Below, piece by piece: positions 17,382 to 26,202 of a DNA stretch of 64,000 nucleotides. The notes under the pieces are model-generated. The model was not told where the DNA came from. It made no database searches and saw nothing but the letters and a program-made list of their open reading frames with translations. The position numbers and the translations under genes are program-made. Numbering within the stretch: position 1 is the stretch's first letter; each line of letters starts with the position of its first letter. The DNA comes from Bradyrhizobium sp. LLZ17 (lineage in GTDB: Bacteria > Pseudomonadota > Alphaproteobacteria > Rhizobiales > Xanthobacteraceae): assembly GCF_041200145.1 (NCBI RefSeq), contig NZ_CP165734.1:4402001-4466000 (forward strand), given 5' to 3'.

Positions 17382-18779
17382 GTGACAATGCTGATCGAGC
17401 GCCTCGACTCGTCTGCCGCGCTGGCGCGTGCGCGCAGCGAACGCGACACCGAAACCGTTCAGTTTGCACAGGCGGCACTCGAAGCCGGCAAGAAGGAGGG
17501 CCTACGACTGGCCGTCCAGGCGCGCTATGTCGCTCTCGCCGTCATCGCCTGCCTGCTGCTGGCCATCAACCCGGTTTGGGAGCAACTCTATTACGTGGCG
17601 TTGCTCGGCATGTTCGCACTGATCGGCTGGGCCCAGGTCAGGGTGGGGCGGCTCGGCGTGTCGCGGGCCGAACTGGCGCTTATGTTCTGCGACCTGGCGC
17701 TGCTCACATTCGTCATCCTCGTCCCGAACCCATTCGTTACGACGCACTGGCCAATGGCGATGCAATACCATTTCGGCAACTTCATCTACTTCTTCGTGCT
17801 GCTCTCGGGCGCCACGCTGGCCTATTCCTGGCGAACCGTGGTTGCGGTCGGAACATGGACCGCGGCGCTTTGGGTGATCGGCGTTGCCTGGGTGTGGTGG
17901 CAGCCTGATCGCGACCCCGCATTGACCGCCCGCATTGCAGAGGCGGTGGGGAGCGATCACAGGCTGTTCGCGCTGATCTCGCCTGCTGCGATCGGATTCG
18001 GCCTCCGCATCCAGGAACTCGTCGTGTTCATGATCGTGGCTTTGACGCTGGCGCTCGCGACTCGCCGCAGCAATGATTTGCTGATCCGGCACGCCGCGGT
18101 GGAACGGGAACGCGGCAATCTGGCGCGCTACTTCTCGCCCAATGTCGTCGCGGAATTGTCGAAGCACGACGAGCCCTTGAAGCAGGTGCGCACGCAAGAC
18201 GTCGCGGTGCTGTTCGTGGACATCGTCGGCTTCACCGCCTTCGCCGATGTGCGCACCCCGGAGGAAGTGGTGCGGACGTTGCGCGAATTCCACGGATTGA
18301 TGGAGCAGGAGGTTTTCCGGCACGACGGCACGTTGGACAAATATCTGGGCGATGGATTGATGGCGACATTCGGCACGCCCTTCGCGGGCGCGCGCGACGC
18401 CAGCAACGCGTTGCGCTGCGCCCAGGCCATGATCGCGGCCGCGGACCGCTGGAACGCGCGGCGAACAGCCTCCGCCGAGCCACCGATGCGCGTCAGCTTT
18501 GGCCTGCACTACGGGCCGGTGGTGCTCGGCGATATCGGGCACACCTGTCTGGAATTTGCCGTGATCGGCGCGACCGTCAATGCCGCAAGCCGTCTCGAAG
18601 CACTGACGCGCACGCTCGATTGCGCGTTGGTGGCAAGCAACGATCTCGTCAGTCGCGCCAGGCTGGAGCTCGGCGGCACAGCCGAAACATTTGCGTCGTT
18701 GGTCGCCCTGGATCCCCAAGCGATCCGCGGTCTCGAGCGGCCGATCGCGATCTGGGCCCAGCCGCGCGCGACGCTGTAG
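17382..18779 (+). CDS. membrane adenylate/guanylate cyclase
   Basis: A 465-residue protein. After a cytosolic N-terminus there are about six hydrophobic segments (about residues 45-225), then a class III cyclase domain (about 260-440): QDVAVLFVDIVGFTAFAD has the metal-binding aspartates, DGTLDKYLGDGLMATFG the second metal/adenine-site segment, and FGLHYGPVVLGDIG and GATVNAASRLEALT the transition-state Asn/Arg motif. It makes cAMP (or possibly cGMP). The start is GTG at 17382. It follows the redox pair after 132 bases without an obvious terminator, so it may share their transcript. Confidence 0.9.
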   Translation: MTMLIERLDSSAALARARSERDTETVQFAQAALEAGKKEGLRLAVQARYVALAVIACLLLAINPVWEQLYYVALLGMFALIGWAQVRVGRLGVSRAELALMFCDLALLTFVILVPNPFVTTHWPMAMQYHFGNFIYFFVLLSGATLAYSWRTVVAVGTWTAALWVIGVAWVWWQPDRDPALTARIAEAVGSDHRLFALISPAAIGFGLRIQELVVFMIVALTLALATRRSNDLLIRHAAVERERGNLARYFSPNVVAELSKHDEPLKQVRTQDVAVLFVDIVGFTAFADVRTPEEVVRTLREFHGLMEQEVFRHDGTLDKYLGDGLMATFGTPFAGARDASNALRCAQAMIAAADRWNARRTASAEPPMRVSFGLHYGPVVLGDIGHTCLEFAVIGATVNAASRLEALTRTLDCALVASNDLVSRARLELGGTAETFASLVALDPQAIRGLERPIAIWAQPRATL

Positions 18780-18820
18780 ACGACGCTCGACCGCCGCGGC
18801 ATCACGCGTCCAAACAAAAA

Positions 18821-18848
18821 GCCCGGCCAATCGGCCGGGCTTTTGATT
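18821..18848. terminator. bidirectional rho-independent terminator
   Basis: Stem GCCCGGCC (18821-18828), loop AATC, stem GGCCGGGC (18833-18840), flanked by an A run on the left and a T run on the right. It can end both the cyclase transcript on + and the carD transcript on -. Confidence 0.9.
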
Positions 18849-18867
18849 TGTTGGACGGGAGAGGCGC

Positions 18868-19905
18868 TTACGCGGCCTCGTCGGCAACGGCAGTGCCGTC
18901 GCCATCGGTCTCGTCGGTCTCGCCCTCGGCATCCGCCTCGCCGTCAGCGGCTTCGGTCTTGGCACCGGTGCGGCGCGGGCTCTTGGCAAGCTGCGCCTCG
19001 ATTTCCTTGACCGCTTCGGTCTCGGTCGAGTGCTGCACCACCGCGATCTCGCGGGAGAGACGATCGAGCGCCGCTTCATAGAGCTGGCGTTCCGAGTAGG
19101 ACTGCTCGGGCTGCGACTCGGAGCGATAGAGGTCGCGCACGACTTCCGCGATCGCGACGATGTCGCCCGAATTGATCTTTGCTTCGTATTCCTGGGCGCG
19201 ACGCGACCACATGGTGCGCTTGACGCGGGCACGGCCCTTCAGCGTTTCGAGCGCCTTCTTCACCAGCGCCGGGTCGGACAGCTTGCGCATGCCGACATTG
19301 GCGACCTTGGCGGTCGGAACGCGCAGCGTCATCTTGTCCTTGATGAAGTTGATGACGAACAGCTCGAGCTTCGCACCGGCGATCTCCTGCTCCTCGATCG
19401 CCAGGATCTGGCCGACGCCGTGAGCGGGATAGACCACGAATTCATTGGCCTTGAAGCCCTGGCGCTGGGTCACGACCTTCTTTTCCTCGACCTTCGGCGC
19501 CGGTGCAGCGGCCTTCACGGCCGGCTTCGCAGCAACAACGGGGGCCTTGGCAGGAGCGGCAGCAACGGGCGCCTTTGCAGCAACGGGCTTGGCAGCGGGA
19601 GCCTTGGCAGCAGCAGGCTTGGCCGCGGGAGCCTTGACAGCAGGCTTCGCAGCAGCAGGCTTGGAAACGGTCGCTTTCGCGGCAGTTTTGGCAGTCTTGT
19701 TAGGCATTGCGCTTCTTTTGTTCTTGGAGGACTTTGCAGCCGGAGCCTTGGTCGCGGCACGGCCCTTGGATGCGCTACGGCTGGCCGCGGCGACTTTCTT
19801 GGCCTCCTTATGAGAAGCCTTTGCAGAAGCACTCTTTTTACGCGTTTTCTGTGACACAGCCTGCGCGCGGAAACTGCCACGCCCCTGTTCGACATTTGGT
19901 TTCAC
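18868..19905 (-). CDS. CarD-family RNA-polymerase-binding regulator with long Lys/Ala-rich N-terminus
   Basis: The CarD/CdnL domain is at about residues 150-310: GFKANEFVVYPAHGVGQILA is the RNA-polymerase-interacting Tudor-like part, and the following helices (SDPALVKKALETLKGRARVKR; RRAQEYEAKINSGDIVAIAE) contact promoter DNA. Before it lie about 145 residues of AAKPA-type repeats rich in Lys, Ala and Pro, like histone H1 tails. The C-terminal 40 residues are very acidic (EADAEGETDETDGDG). The GTG at 19905 is given because Lys/Ala-rich coding character continues up to there; an ATG at 19707 (giving 279 residues) or GTG at 19857 are alternatives. It stabilises open complexes at promoters such as those of rRNA genes. 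Confidence 0.85.
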   Translation of the reverse strand: MKPNVEQGRGSFRAQAVSQKTRKKSASAKASHKEAKKVAAASRSASKGRAATKAPAAKSSKNKRSAMPNKTAKTAAKATVSKPAAAKPAVKAPAAKPAAAKAPAAKPVAAKAPVAAAPAKAPVVAAKPAVKAAAPAPKVEEKKVVTQRQGFKANEFVVYPAHGVGQILAIEEQEIAGAKLELFVINFIKDKMTLRVPTAKVANVGMRKLSDPALVKKALETLKGRARVKRTMWSRRAQEYEAKINSGDIVAIAEVVRDLYRSESQPEQSYSERQLYEAALDRLSREIAVVQHSTETEAVKEIEAQLAKSPRRTGAKTEAADGEADAEGETDETDGDGTAVADEAA

Positions 19906-20051
19906 GGGAACCCAGAGGGGCCAAGGGGGCTGACGGGGTTCAGCTCAATGTGCCCAATATAGCACATTTCCCGCAAAAATCAATGATTTAGGGGTTGTAA
20001 GGGCTGGTTTTCGGCGCGTTTGAAGCTAACAGGGTTAAGTTTGGCCCCGAA

Positions 20052-20390
20052 TTAGTCTCCCGAGCCAGGGTTCGGAGAGAAATATTTCTCGAACTTGCCC
20101 TCCTGGCCGTCGAATTCCTTGGCGTCCTCGGGTGATTCTTTCTTCTGGGTGATGTTCGGCCAGCTCTTGGCATAGTCGGCGTTGACCTGGAGCCACTTTT
20201 CCAGGCCCGGTTCCGTGTCCGGCTTGATGGCGTCGGCGGGACATTCCGGCTCGCACACGCCGCAGTCGATGCACTCGTCAGGATGGATGACGAGCATGTT
20301 CTCGCCCTCGTAGAAACAGTCGACCGGGCAGACCTCGACGCAGTCGGTGTACTTGCACTTGATGCAGGCTTCAGTGACGACGTAAGTCAT
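20052..20390 (-). CDS. fdxA: ferredoxin FdxA, 7Fe type
   Basis: A 112-residue ferredoxin. Two cysteine clusters are visible: [19 protein letters not shown] (residues 8-26) and [12 protein letters not shown] (about 40-51). The first has the altered spacing of 3Fe-4S/4Fe-4S (7Fe) ferredoxins, and the roughly 50-residue C-terminal extension is usual for alphaproteobacterial FdxA. It is an electron carrier, often essential in this group. It lies between carD and the S4-domain gene on the same strand, a conserved neighbourhood. Confidence 0.95.
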   Translation of the reverse strand: MTYVVTEACIKCKYTDCVEVCPVDCFYEGENMLVIHPDECIDCGVCEPECPADAIKPDTEPGLEKWLQVNADYAKSWPNITQKKESPEDAKEFDGQEGKFEKYFSPNPGSGD

Positions 20391-20526
20391 CCAACGCTCC
20401 GAAAAGCTCTTTTAAAAGTCGCGGCTTGCGTAGCGCGGATGGCCCGGCGCTGCAAGGTCGGGAAGCTCCGATCATGACGGCTTTCCGCGTTTGATCGGCC
20501 AAGAAATGAACGTCTTGCGCAATTAA

Positions 20527-20799
20527 TTACTCTTTGCGTTCGGAGACCTCTTCGTAGAGCACGCGCGCCGATGACGCATCGCCGCGGCGCTCGTTGAAGG
20601 CGGCGACTTTCAAGACGCGTACGCTGCGATCGAGCGCAATCGTCAGCACGTCGCCGATCTTGACCGCATGCCCGGGCGATTTCTCGCGCACCCCGTTGAT
20701 GCGGACGTGGCCGGACTCCACGAGCTCAGCCGCCGAGGTGCGCGCCTTCACCACCCGCGCATGCCATAGCCATTTGTCGAGCCGCTGCCGTTCGGTCGT
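20527..20799 (-). CDS. S4-domain RNA-binding protein (Hsp15-like), probable ACG start
   Basis: The S4 fold is plain: RQRLDKWLWHARVVKARTSA, then LVESGHVRINGVREKSPGH and VKIGDVLTIA, as in heat-shock protein 15, which binds stalled 50S subunits. The frame is closed upstream by the helicase stop (TAG, 20818-20820). Between that stop and the start of the domain there is no ATG, GTG or TTG. The first usual start (GTG at 20757 or 20754) would remove the RLDKWLW helix. An ACG at 20799 placed after AAGAGG gives TERQRLDKWLWHAR, just where relatives would be expected to start with ATG. A 90-residue product is given on that basis; the annotated start may well differ. Confidence 0.8.
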   Translation of the reverse strand, partial: TTERQRLDKWLWHARVVKARTSAAELVESGHVRINGVREKSPGHAVKIGDVLTIALDRSVRVLKVAAFNERRGDASSARVLYEEVSERKE

Positions 20800-20817
20800 G
20801 GGCGTTGTTCCTCTTGG

Positions 20818-23800
20818 CTATTCCTTGCGCCCCGCCAGCTGCTCCTTCAGCGCGGCGAGCTTGGCGAAGGGCGAGTTCGGATCGACCGGACGATCGCGCT
20901 CACGCGGGTTCGCGCTCGAGGCGTAGGGACGCAGCGACGGGCCGCCCTGGCGGTCACGGCCCTTGTCGCGGTCGCGGCCGCGATTGTCGCGGCCCTTGTC
21001 GCGATCGCCGCCGAACTTGCCCTTGTTGCGATCGCGATCCTTGTTGTCGCGATCCTTGCCCTCAAACCGGCGGTTCTTGTCGTCGCGTCCCTCGGGACGC
21101 GGCGCGCCTTCGGCGCCATTTTCGCGCGGCTTGCGGAAATCCCTGCTGCCATCGCGACGATGGCCGCCATGGCGATGCCGCTGCTCGCCGCGCTTCTCGC
21201 CGTCGGCTGCCTGCGCCGCTTCGCCTTCGGCAGGCACGGCGCCTGCTTCAGCGCCAGCTTGCGGACGCGGCTGGTTGTTGTGACGCTGGTGGCGATGGCG
21301 CTCGTGGCGCGGCTTGCGATCCTCGTGACGGCCGCCGGGACGCCAGACCTCGATGAGTTCGGGCTCGGCGGGCGCAGCCGCTTCCGCAGGCGCGGCGGCA
21401 TCGGCTGATGCAGCAGCTTCGGTCGCCAATGCTTCGGCTGGAGCCGCCTCGGCGGGTGCAACGGCTTCTTCCGGCGGAGCGATGCCGGGCGCATCTTCAG
21501 GCGTCACAGGCGTTTCAGGCAGGGCTTCCAGCGCAGGCGCGGCCTCTTCGGCCGGCTCGTCATGCTGCTCCAGGCCGGGTGCGTCTTCGACGGTGACCGG
21601 CTCGGCGACGGCTTCGATCGCGGCCTCCACGGGCGCTGCGGCGGTCTCAACGGGAGTGTCGGTCGCCGGAGTCTCGGTGACGGCCGCCTCTGCCGAAGTC
21701 TCGACGCTCGCCTCCGCGGGCGGCGTCTCCGCGGCAGCGGCATCCGCGACGACCGGCTTCGGCGGCAGCGGCGCGCGCTTCTCCATGCGATAGCCGAGCG
21801 CGCGCAGCACCGAGGCGAAATCCTCGCCCGCGGATCCCGTCAGCGAGGTCATCGCCTGGGTCACGACAAAGCCGCGGCCGTCGAACGCGCCGGCGGGCTT
21901 CTCACCGGACGCGTTTTCGCGCCACGCCAGCGCCGGACGAATCAAATCGGCAAGACGCTCCAGAATGTCGACGCGCACGGCGCGCTCGCCAGCCTGCTTG
22001 TAGCCGAGCACGCGATAGGCATCGCGCGGCAGCTGCTTGTCGACCGGGAAAGAAGTGCGACCCGAGCTTGCCAGATGCTGCGCGCCCGACAGTGCCGAGA
22101 GATCGACATTGTCCTGCTTCAGCGCCCACAGCAGCGCTGCGAGCGCACGCGCGGCGGGCTTGAGCAGGCCGGGGAAATAAAGGTGATAGGCGCCGAAGCG
22201 GACGCCGTATTTACGCAAGGTCGCGCGCGAGGCCTGGTCGAGGTCCTTCAGCTCGTTGGCGATCCTGGGACGCTCGAGCACGCCGAGCGCCTCGACCAGC
22301 TGATAGGCGATGCCGCGCGCAATGCCGGTGACGTCCTCGGCCTTGCTGAGCTCGAACATCGGCCCGAGCAGCTTTTCGATATGGGTCTTGAGCCAGAGGT
22401 CGAGCCGGGCCTGCACCTTCTCGCGCGGCGCGCCGGTCAGGCGCTCGTCGGAGATGATGCGGATGCGCGGATGCAGCGCCTCGTCCGCGGCGGTCAGTCG
22501 CGCCACGGCGTCGCCGGTCCAGCGGATGGTGCCGTCCGAGGTCAGCACGAACTGATCGTCGGGCGCGTTGCCGAGTTTCTCGGCGCGCGCGTTGATCTCG
22601 CCGGCGAGCACCGCTTGGGCGGCAGCCTGCAAGGCTTTCGCATCGGAGCCAGCTTCCGCCGCATCCGGTGCAAAGGTGAAGCCATCGAGGCGGCCGATGA
22701 CATGGCCTTCGACGATGACTTCGCCGGTCTTGCCGATTTCCGTATTCAAGCTCGTGTTCTCCCGCAGGCGGCGCATCAATACACTGGTCCGGCGATCAAC
22801 GAAACGCTCAGTCAAGCGTTCATGGAGCGCATCCGATAATTTATTTTCGACCTCCCGCGCGATCCCCTGCCAATGTTCGGGGTCGGCGAGCCAGTCCGGC
22901 CGGTTGGCAACGAAGGTCCAGGTGCGGACCTGCGCGATCCGGGCCGACAGCGTGTCGATGTCGCCGTCGGTGCGGTTGGCCTGGTCGATCTGGGTCGCAA
23001 TCCAGGCATCGGGAATGCGGCCCTTTTGCATCAGGAAGCCGTACAGCGTGGTGACGAGCTCGGCATGGGCGGCCGGCGACAGCTTTCTGTAGTCCGGGAC
23101 CTGGCAGGCTTCCCACAGCCGTTCCACCGCTTGCTTGCCATGCGCGACATCGCGCACCTCGACGTCGCGGGCGGCGTGGTCGAGCACGCGCATGTCTTCC
23201 GCGATCGGCGCCCGCGTCAGCGCCTCGTGGCCGGGGGCCAGGTTCAGGGAGACCTGGAGCGCGCCGAGCGAGGAGAAATCCAGCTTCGAATTGCGCCATT
23301 GCAGCACCTTCACGGGATCGAAGGTGTGGTTCTGGAGCGCATTGACCAGCTCGGGCTCGAACGGGCCGCAGCGGCCCGTGGTGCCGAACGTGCCGTTGCG
23401 GGTGGCGCGGCCGGCGCGGCCGGCGATCTGCGCGAATTCGACCGGCGTCAGGCGGCGGAACTGGTAGCCGTCGAACTTGCGGTCGGAGGCAAAGGCGACG
23501 TGGTCGACGTCGAGATTGAGGCCCATGCCGACGGCATCGGTGGCGACGAGGTAGTCGACGTCGCCGTTCTGGAACATCGCCACCTGCGCATTGCGCGTGC
23601 GCGGCGACAGCGAGCCGAGCACGACGGCGGCGCCGCCATGCTGGCGGCGGATCAGCTCGGCGATGGCGTAGACCTCGTCGGCGGAGAACGCCACGATCGC
23701 GGTGCGCCGCGGCTGGCGCGTGATCTTGCGGTCGCCGGCGAATTCGAGCTGCGACAGCCGCGGCCTGGTGATCATGGAGACGCCGGGCAAGAGCCGCTCG

Positions 23801-24231
23801 ATGATCGGACGCATGGTCGCGGCGCCCAGCAGCAGCGTCTCGTCGCGGCCGCGGCGGTTGAGGATGCGGTCGGTGAAGACGTGGCCGCGTTCGAGATCGG
23901 AGGCGATCTGGACCTCGTCGACGGCGAGGAAGGAGACGTCGAGATCCCGCGGCATCGCCTCGACGGTCGAGACCCAGTAGCGCGGCGATTTCGGCTTGAT
24001 CTTCTCCTCGCCGGTGATCAGCGCGACGGCTTCGGGGCCGGCCCGATCGGCGATCTTGTTGTAGACCTCGCGCGCGAGCAGCCGCAGCGGCAGCCCGATC
24101 ATGCCCGAGGAATGCGCGAGCATCCGTTCGATGGCCAGATGGGTCTTGCCGGTGTTGGTGGGCCCGAGCACCGCAGTGACGCCAGCGCCAGGGGCGCGCT
24201 CGGAGGCGAAGGGGGAAGAAGAAAAGGGCAT
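20818..24231 (-). CDS. Suv3-like DEAD/H-box RNA helicase with long disordered C-terminus
   Basis: A 1137-residue protein. The helicase core occupies about residues 15-330: Walker A GPTNTGKTH (about 23-31), DEVQ box in FLAVDEVQIA, GSLSPRTRNAQ, and QIAGRAGRATR (motif VI), all like mitochondrial SUPV3L1. A middle region (about 340-800) includes the C-terminal helicase module. From about 810 on it is low complexity: first Ala/Glu/Pro-rich, then basic with GHRRDG and repeated DRDKGRD-type blocks that suit RNA binding or degradosome contacts. The ATG at 24231 is chosen by homology of the Walker region; the open frame upstream is repeat sequence. Its likely role is RNA unwinding in turnover. Confidence 0.9.
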   Translation of the reverse strand: MPFSSSPFASERAPGAGVTAVLGPTNTGKTHLAIERMLAHSSGMIGLPLRLLAREVYNKIADRAGPEAVALITGEEKIKPKSPRYWVSTVEAMPRDLDVSFLAVDEVQIASDLERGHVFTDRILNRRGRDETLLLGAATMRPIIERLLPGVSMITRPRLSQLEFAGDRKITRQPRRTAIVAFSADEVYAIAELIRRQHGGAAVVLGSLSPRTRNAQVAMFQNGDVDYLVATDAVGMGLNLDVDHVAFASDRKFDGYQFRRLTPVEFAQIAGRAGRATRNGTFGTTGRCGPFEPELVNALQNHTFDPVKVLQWRNSKLDFSSLGALQVSLNLAPGHEALTRAPIAEDMRVLDHAARDVEVRDVAHGKQAVERLWEACQVPDYRKLSPAAHAELVTTLYGFLMQKGRIPDAWIATQIDQANRTDGDIDTLSARIAQVRTWTFVANRPDWLADPEHWQGIAREVENKLSDALHERLTERFVDRRTSVLMRRLRENTSLNTEIGKTGEVIVEGHVIGRLDGFTFAPDAAEAGSDAKALQAAAQAVLAGEINARAEKLGNAPDDQFVLTSDGTIRWTGDAVARLTAADEALHPRIRIISDERLTGAPREKVQARLDLWLKTHIEKLLGPMFELSKAEDVTGIARGIAYQLVEALGVLERPRIANELKDLDQASRATLRKYGVRFGAYHLYFPGLLKPAARALAALLWALKQDNVDLSALSGAQHLASSGRTSFPVDKQLPRDAYRVLGYKQAGERAVRVDILERLADLIRPALAWRENASGEKPAGAFDGRGFVVTQAMTSLTGSAGEDFASVLRALGYRMEKRAPLPPKPVVADAAAAETPPAEASVETSAEAAVTETPATDTPVETAAAPVEAAIEAVAEPVTVEDAPGLEQHDEPAEEAAPALEALPETPVTPEDAPGIAPPEEAVAPAEAAPAEALATEAAASADAAAPAEAAAPAEPELIEVWRPGGRHEDRKPRHERHRHQRHNNQPRPQAGAEAGAVPAEGEAAQAADGEKRGEQRHRHGGHRRDGSRDFRKPRENGAEGAPRPEGRDDKNRRFEGKDRDNKDRDRNKGKFGGDRDKGRDNRGRDRDKGRDRQGGPSLRPYASSANPRERDRPVDPNSPFAKLAALKEQLAGRKE

Positions 24232-24329
24232 CTGGGGGATTAGGTAATGGCGATTGGGGCGAATGTCAGTGCTGTTTGGGGCGGGGGGCGCCGAAGGGGC
24301 TGGAATCACCCTTGCCTCGCTTTCTCCGC

Positions 24330-24433
24330 TGTCATGCCCCGGCTCGACCGGGGCATCCAGTACGCCGCGACCTCTCCGCTCAACCACGGCCGTCTCGGCG
24401 TACTGGATCGCCCGGTCAAGCCGGGCGATGACA
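24330..24433. repeat. family B palindromic intergenic repeat, copy 1
   Basis: It begins TGTCATGCCCCGGCTCGACC and ends GTCAAGCCGGGCGATGACA, with inner arms CATCCAGTACGCCG and CGGCGTACTGGAT. Related copies lie at 26045-26149 and 51261-51363. It sits just upstream of the helicase start. Confidence 0.9.
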
Positions 24434-24799
24434 CATTGGGTGTGGGAGCCGCTTCCCCAATCCTCGCGCAACTGTCTCACTTTGCGACGCTTTTCCCGCT
24501 GGTCTTAAGCTTCGGAACGAGGTGGGAACGAATCGCGGCCGAATCGCTGACTCCCAGGAGAGTCCCGTTCCGTTCACGCAACATGTCGCGGGACCCTCTG
24601 TTTGCTGCACTAGATGGAGTTTTGCGCCGCCGCACAAGCGGCGTTGCGAGGGCGGATTCGTTAAAGCTGGGGACGGCGCGGAGTCGAATCAGAATCGGGG
24701 AGGAGTCAAATGGATTCGGAGATGCGGGGCCGGCCAAAGCAAAAAGGGCGAAAACAACCCCATGCACAGTAGGTAAGTTGTTGAAACAGAACACTTTCG
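24434..24799. other. 366-base stretch without a gene I can support
   Basis: Between two repeats. Open frames exist on + (for example MSRDPLFAALDG from 24583), but they run straight into the family D repeat and show no recognised domain, so I do not call them. A GC-rich imperfect palindrome (TTGCGCCGCCGCACAAGCGGCG) lies near 24620. A short frame from 24711 (MDSEMRGRPKQKGRKQPHAQ, then stop) follows GGGGAGGAG and might be translated, but nothing else supports it. Confidence 0.4.
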
Positions 24800-24955
24800 T
24801 ACCCTCCCCTGGAGGGGGAGGGTCGGCGCTCGTTGAGCGTAGCGAAACGAGCGACGGGGTGGGGTGATCTCTCCACGCGGGCACCTGCCCAAGAGGAGAG
24901 ATCACCCCACCCCGCTCGCGCTGCGCGCGATCGACCCTCCCCTCCAGGGGAGGGT
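24800..24955. repeat. family D palindromic intergenic repeat, copy 1
   Basis: Inverted ends TACCCTCCCCTGGAGGGGGA and CCCTCCAGGGGAGGGTA, each nearly self-complementary, plus an inner pair ACGGGGTGGGGTGA and TCACCCCACCCCG. Copies also at 29752-29909 and 31881-32063. Confidence 0.9.
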
Positions 24956-24972
24956 AAGAGAGAGGACGCCCC

Positions 24973-25836
24973 CTACTGCGTCTTCGCGAGCCGGGGCGGC
25001 TGGGGGACGGTGATGAAGCTGGTGGCTTCCAGCATGGCGGGGCCGAGCGGGGTCGGCACTTTCAGCCAGAACGGCACCAGGATGCGGGTGCCGGCGACGG
25101 GCGCGAAGGCGATCTCGATGTTGCGCTGGGCGGCAAGGTATTTGATCACGGGGCGGTCGGGGATGTAGCCGGCGACCGGCACGAAGAACAGCGAGCAGAC
25201 CACGACCGGGCCGTGATAGCCCTTTTCCGCCTTGACGCTTTCCATGCGCTTGAAATCGAGCTTGAGCTCGTAGCGCATGCGGCCGTCGAACACGGCGGCG
25301 CTGCTGTGGCAGGCGTCGGGCGTCAGCACGTCGCCGGTGCCCGGCACGCGCAGCAGCGAGGCCGTCATCGGATCCCAGACGCCGCGGCGATGCGCCTCGG
25401 TGACGACGATGCGGTCGGCATCGACCGGCGGCTCCGGCACGATGCCGAACTCCTTCACATTGCCCTTGTCGAGCGTGATGTGGATCTCTTCGGTCTTCTT
25501 CGAGGTGGTGGTGGTGGCCTGATAGGCGGTCGCCACCAGCGCGCCGTTGACGACGCGCCCCTGCGAGGCGCCGGTGCCGGATCCGTTGGCGATGGTTTTC
25601 AGCAGGCCCGAGGTGCCGCCGGAGGCCGCGGCCGAGAACACGTCCTCCTGGATGTCGATGGTCCAGGCGCCCTTGCCGACGGGAATGCCTGCCAGCGTCG
25701 CCTCATACTGCGCCTCGAGCTTGCCCTGCGCCGCCGCCGGCTTCGCCCCCCAAGCCACAACGAGCCCGAAAAGGGCCGCCAGGGCCAGCCGGCCAGCGGA
25801 CCGCAGCCGGGGCAGATGAGGGGTCAGGGTGTGCAC
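24973..25836 (-). CDS. DUF3108 domain-containing exported protein
   Basis: A 287-residue protein with a signal peptide (hydrophobic LALAALFGLVVAWGA, cleavage near AAA-Q at about residue 37), then EAQYEATLAGIPVGKGAWTID, the start of the DUF3108 beta-rich domain. The pattern resembles the LolA/LpoB-like beta-barrel fold of periplasmic proteins, but no function is known. One cysteine pair is possible (ACHSS and VVCSLF). It starts with GTG at 25836. It is divergent from rpmB and flanked by family D and B repeats. Confidence 0.85.
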   Translation of the reverse strand: MHTLTPHLPRLRSAGRLALAALFGLVVAWGAKPAAAQGKLEAQYEATLAGIPVGKGAWTIDIQEDVFSAAASGGTSGLLKTIANGSGTGASQGRVVNGALVATAYQATTTTSKKTEEIHITLDKGNVKEFGIVPEPPVDADRIVVTEAHRRGVWDPMTASLLRVPGTGDVLTPDACHSSAAVFDGRMRYELKLDFKRMESVKAEKGYHGPVVVCSLFFVPVAGYIPDRPVIKYLAAQRNIEIAFAPVAGTRILVPFWLKVPTPLGPAMLEATSFITVPQPPRLAKTQ

Positions 25837-26044
25837 GAAGCCATCCAGTGGACGTCAGTTTGCTAGGTAAGCCAAAAATCACAGGAAGCAATGCGTCCGG
25901 GCGCAAGGCCCGGTGTCCGGGCCAAAGGCCTTACGGAACTTGGGCGCACTTTTCACGGCCGATTACGCCCTTTATGTGATGGTAAGCGGTTTTAAACACT
26001 GCCGTTTTGGTGATGAGGAACGGGATCTCCATCGACATATTCCG

Positions 26045-26149
26045 CTGTCATGCCCCGCGAAGGCGGGGCATCCAGTACGCCGCGGCGTCTCGCTTCCAGC
26101 CGCGCGGTCTCTGGAATACTGGATCGCCCGGTCAAGCCGGGCGATGACA
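26045..26149. repeat. family B palindromic intergenic repeat, copy 2
   Basis: Ends TGTCATGCCCCGCGAAGGCG and GTCAAGCCGGGCGATGACA with inner CATCCAGTACGCCG and ATACTGGAT. It lies in the 487-base gap between the DUF3108 gene and rpmB; the rest of that gap holds the rpmB promoter and nothing else I recognise. Confidence 0.9.
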
Positions 26150-26202
26150 CCTGATATGAGGCCTGAGATCTCTGCGCCGACGGCGGAAAAAGGCCCGTCG
26201 TC

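Noticed and set aside
22873..24243. 456-codon open frame on + strand, opposite the helicase
   Set aside because: Shadow frame: opposite conserved helicase motifs, with low-complexity Arg/Gly/Val-rich product.
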